Source: Kalymmatonema hyalinum WJT4-NPBG1 (GTDB lineage: Bacteria > Cyanobacteriota > Cyanobacteriia > Cyanobacteriales > Nostocaceae). Taken from it: a stretch of 64,000 bases of DNA. The stretch is from positions 1-64,000 of the forward strand of contig JAHHIB010000024.1 in the NCBI GenBank assembly GCA_019359075.1, written 5' to 3'. The translations under genes were made by a program, and so were the position numbers. The notes under the pieces are model-generated. The model did not search any database and was not told the DNA's origin. It was given only the letters and a program-made list of their open reading frames with translations. How positions within the stretch are numbered: position 1 is the stretch's first letter; the number at the start of each line of letters is the position of its first letter. Below are positions 36,391-44,700 of this stretch, in pieces.

Positions 36391-36432
36391 GTAACAAACA
36401 GTACTAATTTACGCCGGAAACTAAGTTAACTT
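36391..36432 (+). promoter_or_regulatory. NtcA class II promoter of ntcB
   Basis: GTAACAAACAGTAC (36391-36404) fits GTA-N8-TAC. After exactly 22 bases comes TAACTT (36427-36432), matching the TAN3T -10 box. The start codon of ntcB is 36 bases further. NtcA control of ntcB agrees with what is reported for Anabaena. Confidence 0.8.
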
Positions 36433-36467
36433 AATGAAACCATAAGTGTAATTCAGGCTACATCAAC

Positions 36468-37418
36468 ATGCGATTAGAGCAGTTGCAAGCCTTTCTGGCG
36501 ATCGCAGAAACTGGCAGCTTTCAGGGGGCAGCAAGAAAATGTGGTGTAACCCAATCGACTATCAGTCGCCAAATTCAGGCAATGGAAGAAGATTTGGGGT
36601 TGGAATTGTTCCACAGAACAAGTCAGGCAAAGTTGACATTGGCAGGTGAACGCTTGCTACCTCGCGCCCGTAAAATTTGCCAAGAGTGGCACAGCGCCAC
36701 GCAGGAAATAGCTGATCTCTTGGCAGGAAAACAGCCAGAACTTTGTGTAGCAGCAATTCACTCGTTATGTGCTTATTATCTGCCACCAGTTTTGCAAAAA
36801 TTTTGTCATAATTATCCAGAGATACAATTGCGCGTGACATCGCTAGGTAGCGATCGCGCCTTAAAAGTCCTCAAAGATGGACTAGTGGATCTGGCAATAG
36901 TCATGAATAATCGCTTCTTAACCGCTGGTAAAGAAATGGTGGTAGAAGTACTGTATGATGAACCGATAGAAGTTTTAGTAGCGAACAATCACCCGCTAGC
37001 GCAATATGAACGCATCCCTTGGTCGGAGCTGATTCGTTATCCGCAAGTGGTGTTTAAGGATGGTTATGGGATGCAACGCCTGGTACAAGATAAATTTGAT
37101 CGCTTAGAAGCCACACTACAAGCTGCTTTAGAAGTCAATACCCTGGATGCTTTCCGGGGAGTCGTGCGCCAAGGAGAACTCGTAGCGATGCTGCCGTATT
37201 CGGCATTAGTCGAAGCACGTATTGACCCTAGCCTTGCAGTTCGTCCCTTAGCGTGCAACAGTCATAGTTCTTTACCCGACAGTTCTAGTTTGACTCGACA
37301 GGTGGTTATGGTCACGACTCAAGACCGACTTCAAATTCCTCCTATTAAGCACTTTTGGCACTTGGTTAAGGACAATGTACCACCACTATTTGACTCTGTT
37401 GCACCGTCAGCTTGTTAG
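36468..37418 (+). CDS. ntcB: LysR-family activator of nitrate assimilation
   Basis: 316 residues. The N-terminal winged helix-turn-helix is M-R-L-E-Q-L-Q-A-F-L-A-I-A-E-T-G-S-F, Q-S-T-I-S-R-Q-I-Q; residues 90-300 form the LysR effector domain. The identity as NtcB rests on close resemblance in the recognition helix and the S-L-G-S-D-R-A-L-K-V-L-K-D-G-L-V-D-L block, and on position beside nirA. NtcB activates the nir operon together with NtcA when nitrite is present. TGCA-N5-TGCA sites lie upstream of nirA. It is preceded by its own NtcA-type promoter. Confidence 0.92.
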   Translation: MRLEQLQAFLAIAETGSFQGAARKCGVTQSTISRQIQAMEEDLGLELFHRTSQAKLTLAGERLLPRARKICQEWHSATQEIADLLAGKQPELCVAAIHSLCAYYLPPVLQKFCHNYPEIQLRVTSLGSDRALKVLKDGLVDLAIVMNNRFLTAGKEMVVEVLYDEPIEVLVANNHPLAQYERIPWSELIRYPQVVFKDGYGMQRLVQDKFDRLEATLQAALEVNTLDAFRGVVRQGELVAMLPYSALVEARIDPSLAVRPLACNSHSSLPDSSSLTRQVVMVTTQDRLQIPPIKHFWHLVKDNVPPLFDSVAPSAC

Positions 37419-37484
37419 CAGTTGTTAATCATTTGTCATTGGTTACAAATTATAAACTTTTGACAAAAGACAAAAAATAAAAAT

Positions 37485-38573
37485 ATGAGCAAAGTATTTA
37501 GGGATTTACTTAAAAAGGTAGGCGGTGGTGAGCATACTGCACAGAACTTAACTCGTGCTGAAGCAGCCACAGCCACTAAGATGATGTTGCTGGGAGAAGC
37601 GACACCAGCCCAAATTGGGGCATTTTTAATTGCTCACCGCATCAAACGTCCTACAGCGGATGAGTTAGCAGGAATGCTGGATGCATATGATGAACTAGGA
37701 CCCTCACTACAACCAGTCTCCTCCGAAAAACCAGTAATAGTTTTAGGCATACCTTATGATGGCAGAACTCGCACTGCACCCATTAGCCCCGTAACGGCTT
37801 TGGTTCTAGCAGCAAGTGGACAACCAGTGGTTATGCATGGTGGCGGTTGTTTGCCCACAAAATACGGAGTACCGTTGGTAGATATTTGGCTGGGGTTAGG
37901 AGTTAATTGGACTCGGCTGTCGCTGGAGAAAACACAGCAGGTGTTTGAAAAAACTGGAATTTGCCTTGTTTATACTCCTAAGCATTTTCCCTTAACAAAT
38001 AGTATATGGGAGTACCGTGATCAACTAGGCAAGCGTCCGCCCTTAGCGACAATGGAACTCATTTGGTGTCCTTATGCGGGGGATGCTCATATCATTACCG
38101 GATTTGTCCATCCTCCGACGGAAACCTTATTCCAAACTACCTTAGCATTGCGAGGAGTAACTAAGTTTACAACGGTGAAGGGGCTCGAGGGTAGCTGTGA
38201 CTTACCACGCGATCGCACTGCTATCATCGGCTTAGCAACAACTCCCAAGCCAGATGACACAGGGATCATACCGATAGAACGGTTGCACCTAACCCCTCGT
38301 GATTATGGGTTTACGACAAAGAATGTACCCCTCAGTACCACTCAAGAATTAATTGCCGATATGCAAGGGGTATTGGATGGCAAACCCTCCGAACTTATGC
38401 AAACAGCCTTGTGGAATGGAGGGTTTTACCTCTGGCGTTGTGGAATTTGTTCAGATATGCGTGAGGGTATAGCCAAGGTAGAGGAATTGTTAACTAGTGG
38501 TGTGATTGCTCAGAAACTACAAGAACTTTCTGGGGCAGTCAATTCAGTTTCCACAGTGTTTCAGCCGATCTAA
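37485..38573 (+). CDS. TrpD2-like (anthranilate phosphoribosyltransferase family) protein
   Basis: 362 residues. The family fold starts with an all-helical part (L-T-R-A-E-A-A-T-A-T-K-M-M-L-L-G-E-A-T-P-A-Q-I-G-A-F) as in TrpD. The PRPP loop G-T-G-G-D of true TrpD is replaced by G-I-P-Y-D-G-R-T-R-T, and V-M-H-G-G-G-C remains. This fits the TrpD2/YbiB group, where E. coli YbiB binds DNA and has no TrpD activity. So it is probably not the tryptophan enzyme. It follows ntcB by 66 bases on the same strand. Confidence 0.85.
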   Translation: MSKVFRDLLKKVGGGEHTAQNLTRAEAATATKMMLLGEATPAQIGAFLIAHRIKRPTADELAGMLDAYDELGPSLQPVSSEKPVIVLGIPYDGRTRTAPISPVTALVLAASGQPVVMHGGGCLPTKYGVPLVDIWLGLGVNWTRLSLEKTQQVFEKTGICLVYTPKHFPLTNSIWEYRDQLGKRPPLATMELIWCPYAGDAHIITGFVHPPTETLFQTTLALRGVTKFTTVKGLEGSCDLPRDRTAIIGLATTPKPDDTGIIPIERLHLTPRDYGFTTKNVPLSTTQELIADMQGVLDGKPSELMQTALWNGGFYLWRCGICSDMREGIAKVEELLTSGVIAQKLQELSGAVNSVSTVFQPI

Positions 38574-38688
38574 GAGGTTCATTTTCCTCATCGCTTTGCG
38601 ATCACATGACTTTTTCTTGGTTAATGTCAACATGACAAACCTCACCGAAGCCATCAGAACAAAACACACAAGCTTTCAGTTGTCTTGA

Positions 38689-38874
38689 TTAGCGGAAACG
38701 GCTCTTACGCTGCTTTGATCTGGCAACTGCTTTACGCTTGAGTTTTTGCAGAGGTGTTTCAAAGTGACGATGTTTCTTTAAATCTGGAAAAATTCCCGCC
38801 TTGGAAACTTGTCGCTTAAACCGACGTAAGGCTGACTCAATTCCTTCATTTTCGCCCACAACTATTTGGGTCAT
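38689..38874 (-). CDS. rpsU: 30S ribosomal protein S21
   Basis: 61 residues, very basic, starting [21 protein letters not shown]. The R-R-F-K-R and [11 protein letters not shown] blocks are typical of bacterial S21. GTAGGAGAGAG precedes the ATG. It lies downstream of an RRM gene on the same strand with an attenuator-like region between; rbpA-rpsU linkage and co-regulation by temperature are known in Anabaena. Confidence 0.95.
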   Translation of the reverse strand: MTQIVVGENEGIESALRRFKRQVSKAGIFPDLKKHRHFETPLQKLKRKAVARSKQRKSRFR

Positions 38875-38935
38875 TCTCTCTCCTACTAAATTGACTTAAT
38901 TGGTACTTGGGTACAAATAATATATTAACCCGTGA

Positions 38936-38965
38936 GCAAAAAGGGCAGACTCCTTCTCTGCCCTT
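38936..38965 (-). terminator. Intrinsic terminator/attenuator ahead of rpsU
   Basis: On the minus strand AAGGGCAGA, loop GAAGGAG, TCTGCCCTT, then TTT: a 9-bp perfect stem with a U-tract. It lies between the RRM gene and rpsU, so transcripts must pass it to reach rpsU unless rpsU has its own promoter further down. Confidence 0.75.
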
Positions 38966-39007
38966 GTGACCCGAGAGTTAAATCCTTTAGTCTAGGATAA
39001 AACAATT

Positions 39008-39099
39008 GGAGAAGGAGCCAGGCAGGGTATAGCCAGTCTCCTTCTCCACGAGTAATATCGAGGGGCTAGTCTGATAACCCAAAAAACCTGGCTCCTTCT
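39008..39099 (-). promoter_or_regulatory. Alternative hairpins between rbp and rpsU
   Basis: In the RNA, AGAAGGAGCCAGG (39099-39087) can pair over 13 bases with CCTGGCTCCTTCT (39022-39010). The same arm can instead pair as CTCCTTCTCC (39017-39008) with GGAGAAGGAG (39047-39038). The two structures exclude each other. The arm's CTCCTTC also complements the terminator loop GAAGGAG downstream. This is the layout of an attenuator, though I cannot show that it works as one. Confidence 0.55.
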
Positions 39100-39124
39100 G
39101 AAAGTACATAACTTATCTCAAAGC

Positions 39125-39457
39125 TTAGTAGCGTCCACCACGAGAAGAGTATCCTCCTCCTCCTCCTCCTCCTCTATTGTTTCCGCCCCGTCTATTACCA
39201 CCCGAACCTCCTTCGGTCTTGGGCTTAGCTTTATTAACTTTGAGGTTCCGACCCATCCATTCAGCGCCATCTAGGGCATCAATCGCCGCTGCTTCTTCAT
39301 CCTCTGTTCCCATTTCTACAAAGGCAAAACCTCTCTTTTGACCAGTTTCCCGGTCTGTCGCTACTTGAACTCTCTTAACAGTTCCATATTCTAAAAAGAC
39401 CTCTTTGAGGTCTTGTTCTTCTACATCATAAGATAGATTGCCGACAAAAATTGACAT
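39125..39457 (-). CDS. RRM-type glycine-rich RNA-binding protein
   Basis: 110 residues. Residues 1-78 are an RNA recognition motif with RNP2 I-F-V-G-N-L and RNP1 K-R-G-F-A-F-V-E; the tail is Gly/Arg-rich (R-R-G-G-N-N-R-G-G-G-G). It belongs to the cyanobacterial Rbp family, many of which are cold-induced and bind RNA. It lies upstream of rpsU, the arrangement of rbpA1-rpsU in Anabaena. The Gly run is encoded by a pure GGA/GGT tract, prone to slippage. Confidence 0.93.
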   Translation of the reverse strand: MSIFVGNLSYDVEEQDLKEVFLEYGTVKRVQVATDRETGQKRGFAFVEMGTEDEEAAAIDALDGAEWMGRNLKVNKAKPKTEGGSGGNRRGGNNRGGGGGGGYSSRGGRY

Positions 39458-39709
39458 AGAACCTCTCCAGAATCAGGGGTGTAGAGATTTAGATTCGGAG
39501 AGACGACTATAATACTAGTCACACAGCCGAAAATAATTCTCACTCTTTTAAAGATAACATAGAAAACGTGATTTCACTTGCGCAACTAGGGTCAAATATA
39601 GTAAAGTTTTTATAAACTGTGTACTATTATCAAATACAATTTGAAGTTAAAAATTCTATGAAATAAGGGTTTGTGAAGCAACTTCTTTGCAGATACTGAA
39701 ATCCTTGCT

Positions 39710-39802
39710 ATGGTTGCCCTACATCGTAATGCGGTAGTTAAAAAACTGCAACCACCAACTCAATTAGTGAAGGCGGTTTCAGAATTAGTTAATTATGTAT
39801 AA
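39710..39802 (+). CDS. Very short reading frame, possible gene remnant
   Basis: 30 codons from ATG 39710, reading M-V-A-L-H-R-N-A-V-V-K-K-L-Q-P-P-T-Q-L-V. The start recalls the N-terminus of Uma2-type (DUF820) or small antitoxin proteins, but it ends after 30 residues. It may be a leftover of a longer gene. No ribosome site is convincing. Confidence 0.25.
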   Translation: MVALHRNAVVKKLQPPTQLVKAVSELVNYV

Positions 39803-39855
39803 GCGATTATTTATTATTCATTAGAAATCATTAACTATTAACAACTAACAATGAA

Positions 39856-40755
39856 TTAAACAACAGGGAAAACTAAACCTTCGTGGGCTAGTAATGCTTT
39901 AGGAAAGATAGATTGGACTTCTAACTGAACTTGATCGAGAAAATCATCATTGTCATCTGGATGATGATGAGAGATGATTAACCATTTCACTTCAGCACTT
40001 TTAGCCAAATCCATAGCAGTATCCCAGTGAAAGTCAGGTTCATGATGATTACGTGCTGCTGGAGGAGCGTAAGTTGCATTAGCAATGAGCAAATCAACGC
40101 CTTTTGTGATCTGTGCTATGCGTCCTCGATCCACTTCATTTGCACTTTTAGGCAAATCTGTGACATAGGCAACACTGTAGTCTTTCCAAGCGACTCGATA
40201 GCCAACTGATTTTTGGTGGTGATTAATAATTGCCGTTGTAATGGTAACATCATCTATCTTCACCGCCTTACCTGATGTCAAATTATGGAAGTGCAAGTCA
40301 GATTGCATGATCTGCAAAGGGTAAGGGAAGTGCGGCTGGAGCATCTGATCACAAAGGCATTGTTTAATCGAAGCTCCATTTAAGGCGGCTGCCCCGTAAA
40401 CGTGGAGGCAATTTTCGCTGACAAATGCGGGGGCAAAAAAGGGAAATCCTTGGATACGATTCGATTGGGAGTTGGTAAAAAATAAATGGGCTTCTAGCGG
40501 CGATTGCAGTTGCAGGCAACTTTTTCCAAGTAGGCGTAAACCAGTACCCCCATCAAAAATCAAGTGTTTCCCGGCTAAAAGCATTTCTACACAAGCAGTA
40601 TTGCCACCATATCGGCTGGTGTGGCTGCCTGGTGTGGGAATTAAACCCCGCACACCCCAAAATTGCACCACAAATTCCGACTTTGGGCATAGATGCTGTA
40701 GGGGTTGCTCTGAAATTAAGTGGTTATAGGAAGGCGACAGCTCAAAATTTGACAT
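39856..40755 (-). CDS. Metallo-beta-lactamase-fold protein lacking metal ligands
   Basis: 299 residues. It follows the fold of cyanobacterial MBL hydrolases (F-W-G-V-R-G-x-I-P-T-P-G, R-Y-G-G-N-T-A-C-V-E, D-G-G-T-G-L-R, I-Q-G-F-P-F-F). Where the family has H-T-H-W-D-H, this protein has N95-S-Q-S-N-R100, and the usual D-A-T-Y is N-A-T-Y. The central metal ligands are therefore gone, while H-H-H-P near the end remains. It is probably not a hydrolase and may bind or regulate instead. The frame is intact, so it is not simply decaying. It is upstream of a small gap and follows panD by 12 bases on the same strand. Confidence 0.85.
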   Translation of the reverse strand: MSNFELSPSYNHLISEQPLQHLCPKSEFVVQFWGVRGLIPTPGSHTSRYGGNTACVEMLLAGKHLIFDGGTGLRLLGKSCLQLQSPLEAHLFFTNSQSNRIQGFPFFAPAFVSENCLHVYGAAALNGASIKQCLCDQMLQPHFPYPLQIMQSDLHFHNLTSGKAVKIDDVTITTAIINHHQKSVGYRVAWKDYSVAYVTDLPKSANEVDRGRIAQITKGVDLLIANATYAPPAARNHHEPDFHWDTAMDLAKSAEVKWLIISHHHPDDNDDFLDQVQLEVQSIFPKALLAHEGLVFPVV

Positions 40756-40767
40756 CTTTGCTCGAAA

Positions 40768-41151
40768 CTAAGTCTGACTAAGCAGGTCATCGTAGCGTCG
40801 CACTTCCAACAGTCGATTTCTGTCGTCTACAATGACTACTGTGGGAGAGTATGTTTTTAACTCTTCCGAAGTGAACTGCCCGTAAGACATTATAATCAAG
40901 CGATCGCCAATAATGCCTAAACGTGCTGCTGCTCCATTCAGTTCAATTGCTCCTGAATCAGCTGCCGCCGGGATCGCATAAGTGATGAAGCGCTCGCCAT
41001 TGGTAACATTCACTACTTGCACTTGCTCGTAGGGTAAGATACCCGCTTTATCCAATAAAACTTGGTCTATGCTGATACTTCCTACATAGTTGATGTTTGC
41101 CGCTGTGAGCGTGCAGTTGTGAATTTTTGCCAAAAGAAGCGTGCGCTGCAT
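40768..41151 (-). CDS. panD: Aspartate 1-decarboxylase
   Basis: 127 residues. It makes beta-alanine from aspartate for pantothenate/CoA synthesis. The self-cleavage site Gly24-Ser25 lies in Y-V-G-S-I-S-I-D; cleavage makes the pyruvoyl cofactor on Ser25. Other conserved parts: K9 in A-K-I-H, Y-E-x-V-x-V-x-N and the N-G-A-A-A-R box. Length is normal. It starts about 100 bases after ppa on the same strand and precedes the MBL-like gene closely. Confidence 0.96.
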   Translation of the reverse strand: MQRTLLLAKIHNCTLTAANINYVGSISIDQVLLDKAGILPYEQVQVVNVTNGERFITYAIPAAADSGAIELNGAAARLGIIGDRLIIMSYGQFTSEELKTYSPTVVIVDDRNRLLEVRRYDDLLSQT

Positions 41152-41157
41152 TGAGTT

Positions 41158-41195
41158 TCAGTTATCAGTTATCTGTTATCAGATACCAGTCTAGA
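41158..41195. repeat. Heptamer tandem repeat (TTATCAG type)
   Basis: Degenerate TTATCAG/TTATCTG units just upstream of panD. Typical cyanobacterial short tandem repeat, possibly within the ppa-panD spacer transcript. Confidence 0.6.
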
Positions 41196-41253
41196 CAATA
41201 ATTAACTGATTACTGTGAGCGTGTTTACTGGTTCAGTGGAACGTGGAAAGGTT

Positions 41254-41775
41254 TCAGGTCGTTTTTTCGCGACCAGCTTTAATGCACTTTTCTACTAAAG
41301 GCAAGACTTGCTCAACATCTTGCCACCCACGAATCTCCGTCACCTTTTTCTCTAAATTTTTATATGTGCGGAAAAACTCGGCTATTTCTTCTAGTCGGTG
41401 TGGTGCGAGGTCTTTCAAAGATTTCACCGCAGCGTAACGCGGGTCTTTGTCAGGAACGCAAAGGATTTTCTCATCGCGATCGCCACCGTCTATCATCTCT
41501 AGCATACCGATTGGTCTGGCTGCAATGACACATCCTGGGAAAGTTGGCTCATCGATAATTACCATACCATCCAATGGATCGCCATCATCGGCCAAGGTGT
41601 TGGGTACAAAGCCGTAGTCATAGGGGTATTGTACTGACGAGTAAAGTACCCGGTCTAGGGCAAAAGCTTGCAGTTCTTTGTCGAATTCGTATTTGTTTTT
41701 ACTCCCGCCTGGAATTTCAATCAGAACGTTAATCAGACCTGGTTTAGGTTGGGCAGGAATACGCGATAAGTCCAC
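41254..41775 (-). CDS. ppa: Inorganic pyrophosphatase
   Basis: 173 residues, family I soluble pyrophosphatase. It splits PPi to drive biosynthesis. Active-site blocks are intact: E-I-P-x-G-S-K-N-K-Y-E, Y-P-Y-D-Y-G-F-V-P and the D-x-D-P-L-D metal motif ([10 protein letters not shown]), with K-D-P-R-Y later. Length typical of bacterial hexameric enzymes. Confidence 0.97.
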   Translation of the reverse strand: MDLSRIPAQPKPGLINVLIEIPGGSKNKYEFDKELQAFALDRVLYSSVQYPYDYGFVPNTLADDGDPLDGMVIIDEPTFPGCVIAARPIGMLEMIDGGDRDEKILCVPDKDPRYAAVKSLKDLAPHRLEEIAEFFRTYKNLEKKVTEIRGWQDVEQVLPLVEKCIKAGREKTT

Positions 41776-42293
41776 AACAAAACTCCTCAGATAACAGTGA
41801 ATTATGGTAGCTCCATGCTTAGCTCCCCGTGTAGAATTTTAGGCTAAGATGGGCTGCTGCTATGTAAAACTTATACAAACGCCCTACATTATTGCATTTT
41901 TTGAACGTTAAATTGACACTTATGCGAATTAGCCCCCTCTTTTAAGCAGCGTTGGGGGGATCAACTTTGATCCGAACCGAAAGCAAAGTGTCCATCGTTT
42001 GGTCGCCAAGGAGGCAAAAAAATGAGAAAACAAGAGAAAAAGATAATGACACCACTCCTGATCGGATTTTTGTCTCTTATTTCCCTTGTTTTCCTTTTTT
42101 TCTGTTTATTTTTCCCGAATTAATTAATTCTCTCCAACTCTACTTCATGTAAAGTCCTACTTTTAACGCAAAACAAAATCTCACATTGGATTATTCCTGA
42201 TTATCTCTCTACAAGCTCTTTGGCAGAAAATTCTATTTTCTGTTTTTGCTTTCAATACTTTCCTTGCTGAGACTTCATCTTTTCAGCTTTTGT
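41776..42293. other. Intergenic upstream of ppa
   Basis: About 520 bases. An open stretch at 41952-42152 on the plus strand has low-complexity Phe/Pro-rich content and no family features, so I do not call it. The ppa promoter should lie near 41800-41900 but no clear element stands out. Confidence 0.35.
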
Positions 42294-42482
42294 TTAATCT
42301 GCATTTGTTTTTACATTATATGTAATGGGTAGTTGGTCATTATTAACACTGCTTGAAGAGTAGTGTCCAATGACAAACAAGGGTAGCGTCAGAGTTAAAA
42401 GACCGATTGCAGTTCCCACAATCTCTGCCAATCTATGGGAATATGTATCAGCAGAGTCGGCAGATTGGGTATTTGAATGCAT
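42294..42482 (-). CDS. Small single-span membrane protein
   Basis: 62 residues. Hydrophilic N-terminus (S-N-T-Q-S-A-D-S-A-D-T-Y), one clear membrane span at about residues 21-40 (I-V-G-T-A-I-G-L-L-T-L-T-L-P-L-F-V-I-G), and a polar tail. No known domain. A weak AGGGAACG stretch lies upstream. The regular hydrophobic pattern and isolated position make a real small gene more likely than chance, but without comparison this stays tentative. Confidence 0.5.
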   Translation of the reverse strand: MHSNTQSADSADTYSHRLAEIVGTAIGLLTLTLPLFVIGHYSSSSVNNDQLPITYNVKTNAD

Positions 42483-43185
42483 AGAAAATCGAATTTCGTT
42501 CCCTGAATTTTAGTTTGACTCTTTTTAAAAGAGTCTTGCTACTATTTTAGCTATTTTTTGACCTGAGACTATTTATTAATAAATAATACCAATCATTTTT
42601 TCTGTGAATTATACTATTTTTTTTATACATGAAACACTTGATACAAATTTGCCATGAAACATTTTATTTTTCAGTTTGTCATTAATCTCGCAAGCTACTT
42701 TACTTTCCAAAGTTATGATTTATTTACGCATTTACGAATAAAGTAGTATTAAATTTTACATTTTTTAAGTTTGAGATTATATTTGTAGTGGAGCTAGATG
42801 TAGGTCATATTTCCGCATTTTAATATGCTCAAAGTCTTATATCAAACCAGCTTTTATATCATCAGTTGTTGTTTTATACCTGAAATGCTTACCCAACACT
42901 CGCTGTGTAAGCATACGCAAAATTAACCATTTACAAGTAATTGTACTTAGAATTGTTTGAGACTTTGGGAGAATGAAGCTATTAATCAGTTTTTTACCGC
43001 ATATCCACACAGGATAAGTACAAATAGATGAGCCCTCAGGTGAACTATTTGTCAGTGATTACACTCAAAAAATGTTTTTAACTGTGGGTGAAGAAAATTG
43101 ATAGTTCGTCACACAAACATTGATGCAGCAAGAATAGGGTGTAGAAGGTAGTTAGAATTGATGATTTCCGTTTTATCGAAGGACT
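42483..43185. other. AT-rich intergenic region
   Basis: About 700 very AT-rich bases with no gene on either strand that I can support and no tRNA or structured RNA that I recognise. Confidence 0.4.
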
Positions 43186-43405
43186 GAAAAATCTGCCAGC
43201 CTCATTACCCTTCGGGTATCTCCTGCGGAGAGCGCCTTCGCGCTTACGCCAGTCGCCTAGGCGCGGGAAACAAGGACTGCAGCGCTGGCTCACAAGTTAA
43301 CGGGTTCTAAGCCTCGTCTTGACGGAAAAGTCGCCCCGAAAGTACTGGAATACAAAAATTACAATATTTCATAGGGCGATTTTTCCGGAGGCTGGCAGAT
43401 TTTTC
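43186..43405. mobile_element. MITE-like element with 18-bp perfect terminal inverted repeats
   Basis: GAAAAATCTGCCAGCCTC (43186-43203) and its exact complement GAGGCTGGCAGATTTTTC (43388-43405) bound 220 bases with no transposase. Inside, CGGAAAAGTCGCCC (43323-43336) pairs with GGGCGATTTTTCCG (43374-43387) with a single G-U, abutting the right end, and a GC-rich palindromic cluster fills the left half. I see no clear target-site duplication. It fits a miniature transposable element or a structured remnant. Confidence 0.65.
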
Positions 43406-43528
43406 TAGGTTTTTACCCAACCCCTGCACCCCACGCCCTACGTCTAGAGAATGACTCCGCACCCAAATATATGTCATTTAAATGTGCTTTGACTCTAATC
43501 ACCAATGACTCATGATTAATAACTTATG

Positions 43529-43556
43529 AAAAAAACCGCCACTTAATTAGGGCGGT
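43529..43556 (-). terminator. Intrinsic terminator of the DUF362 gene
   Basis: On the minus strand ACCGCC, loop CTAATTAAGT, GGCGGT followed by seven T. It lies about 100 bases after the DUF362 stop and is a clear Rho-independent terminator. Confidence 0.8.
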
Positions 43557-43656
43557 CTGGTTAAGCAATCGGAGGGTATTTACAGCTTACTGTGCCAATT
43601 TTAAAATTGTTGTAACAGAGTTTGCAGTTGTTGCCAGCATGAGGCGCTGAGCGCAA

Positions 43657-44628
43657 CTATCGTCTGGCATATGCACTCATGTGTTCTTTAATAAATCTTA
43701 TGTAAAGGTGTTTGAACGTAGACTTGATCACACGGGGCATTCCAAAATCGATGGGTAGAAACTTGTCTGGTAGCCGCCAATCATCTATTTTTAGTAAGTC
43801 GGGATGCAGGTGGGGAAAGTGAATGCTGTCCAGTTCACCAACCAGCCCCAACCGCATTGATGCAGCGACAGTGGGTACTTGTTCTGGTGGAACATTGAGG
43901 ATTTCCACCATTGCCCGATCCAAGGCAAAGACATCTGGTGATGCTGCCAAAACGCCGAGTGGACGAGGTTCACCGCCACTGGGACCATTGCCTTCATGAC
44001 CAATGATCCCGTCTGTGATGGTTAAGTCGGGATCAATTGCCCTAGCGGTTTCCACTAACATTTCACCAAATCGGTTCGCGTCTTTTCCTGCTTCCATATG
44101 CCACCAAGCTTTCATCTTGCCTGGAACGCAACCAAACAGGTTTTTGACTCCCAAGGTTAACACCAGTTGGGTATGGGATTTCACCTTCGGTAGGTTAATC
44201 ACTACATCCGCTTCCATCGCCTCTTTGCACAGCAGCAGATGGTTAAAGCCTTCGTTGACTGTTTGGTAACGCTGACCGTGAAATTCGATAATGGGGAGAT
44301 TGAGTTCTTCTAAAATAGGCAGATAACCATTTGCCACTGCAACTCCCTTGGCGCTACCAAAAGCAGGACTATCGCCCAAAAATGGCTTGCCACCTGCTTC
44401 CATAACCATCTGGGCGATCGCGTAAACGAGTTCTGGACGCGTGGTACACTCTTTGCCAGGACGTGCGCCTGTCAGCAGATTTGGTTTGAGTAGGACGCGG
44501 TTTCCTGGTTTCACAAACGCCGCCATTCCTCCCAAAGGTTCCAGCAGCGTTTCTAAAGATTCTTGAAGTGCTTCCCGTTCGTAGGAAGTAGCGCGAATAA
44601 GACTAACCGACGGTGTTTGGGTTTGCAT
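43657..44628 (-). CDS. DUF362 domain protein
   Basis: 323 residues. The DUF362 features are R-V-L-L-K-P-N-L-L near residue 44, P-F-L-G-D-S-P-A-F-G, and V-V-I-N-L-P-K-V-K-S-H-T-Q, a Lys/His-rich block. Later D-G-I-I-G-H-E-G-N-G-P-S-G-G. The family is widespread and of unknown activity; some members sit next to ferredoxin domains, but no iron-sulfur cysteines are seen here. It follows the aspartate ammonia-lyase gene on the same strand after a long inverted repeat. Confidence 0.9.
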   Translation of the reverse strand: MQTQTPSVSLIRATSYEREALQESLETLLEPLGGMAAFVKPGNRVLLKPNLLTGARPGKECTTRPELVYAIAQMVMEAGGKPFLGDSPAFGSAKGVAVANGYLPILEELNLPIIEFHGQRYQTVNEGFNHLLLCKEAMEADVVINLPKVKSHTQLVLTLGVKNLFGCVPGKMKAWWHMEAGKDANRFGEMLVETARAIDPDLTITDGIIGHEGNGPSGGEPRPLGVLAASPDVFALDRAMVEILNVPPEQVPTVAASMRLGLVGELDSIHFPHLHPDLLKIDDWRLPDKFLPIDFGMPRVIKSTFKHLYIRFIKEHMSAYARR

Positions 44629-44636
44629 GATTAAGT

Positions 44637-44700
44637 AAAGAACAAAGAAGAAAAATAAAGAAGGAAGAATTCTTTCTTATATCTTCCTTCTTTGTTCTTT
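44637..44700 (-). repeat. Long inverted repeat between aspA and DUF362
   Basis: AAAGAACAAAGAAG (44637-44650) and CTTCTTTGTTCTTT (44687-44700) are perfect 14-bp arms; further pairs inside (AAAGAAGGAAGAA / TTCTTTC) extend the stem. It overlaps the aspA stop codon and may end that transcript. The purine/pyrimidine bias suggests origin from a short tandem repeat. Confidence 0.6.

Noticed and set aside
37485-38573. trpD, the tryptophan pathway enzyme
   Set aside because: The PRPP-binding G-T-G-G-D loop is missing, so the TrpD2-like name is safer.
39856-40755. Active metallo-hydrolase annotation
   Set aside because: The H-x-H-x-D-H metal site is replaced by non-ligand residues.
41952-42152. 66-codon plus-strand open stretch upstream of ppa
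   Set aside because: Low-complexity Phe/Pro-rich sequence and no supporting signal.
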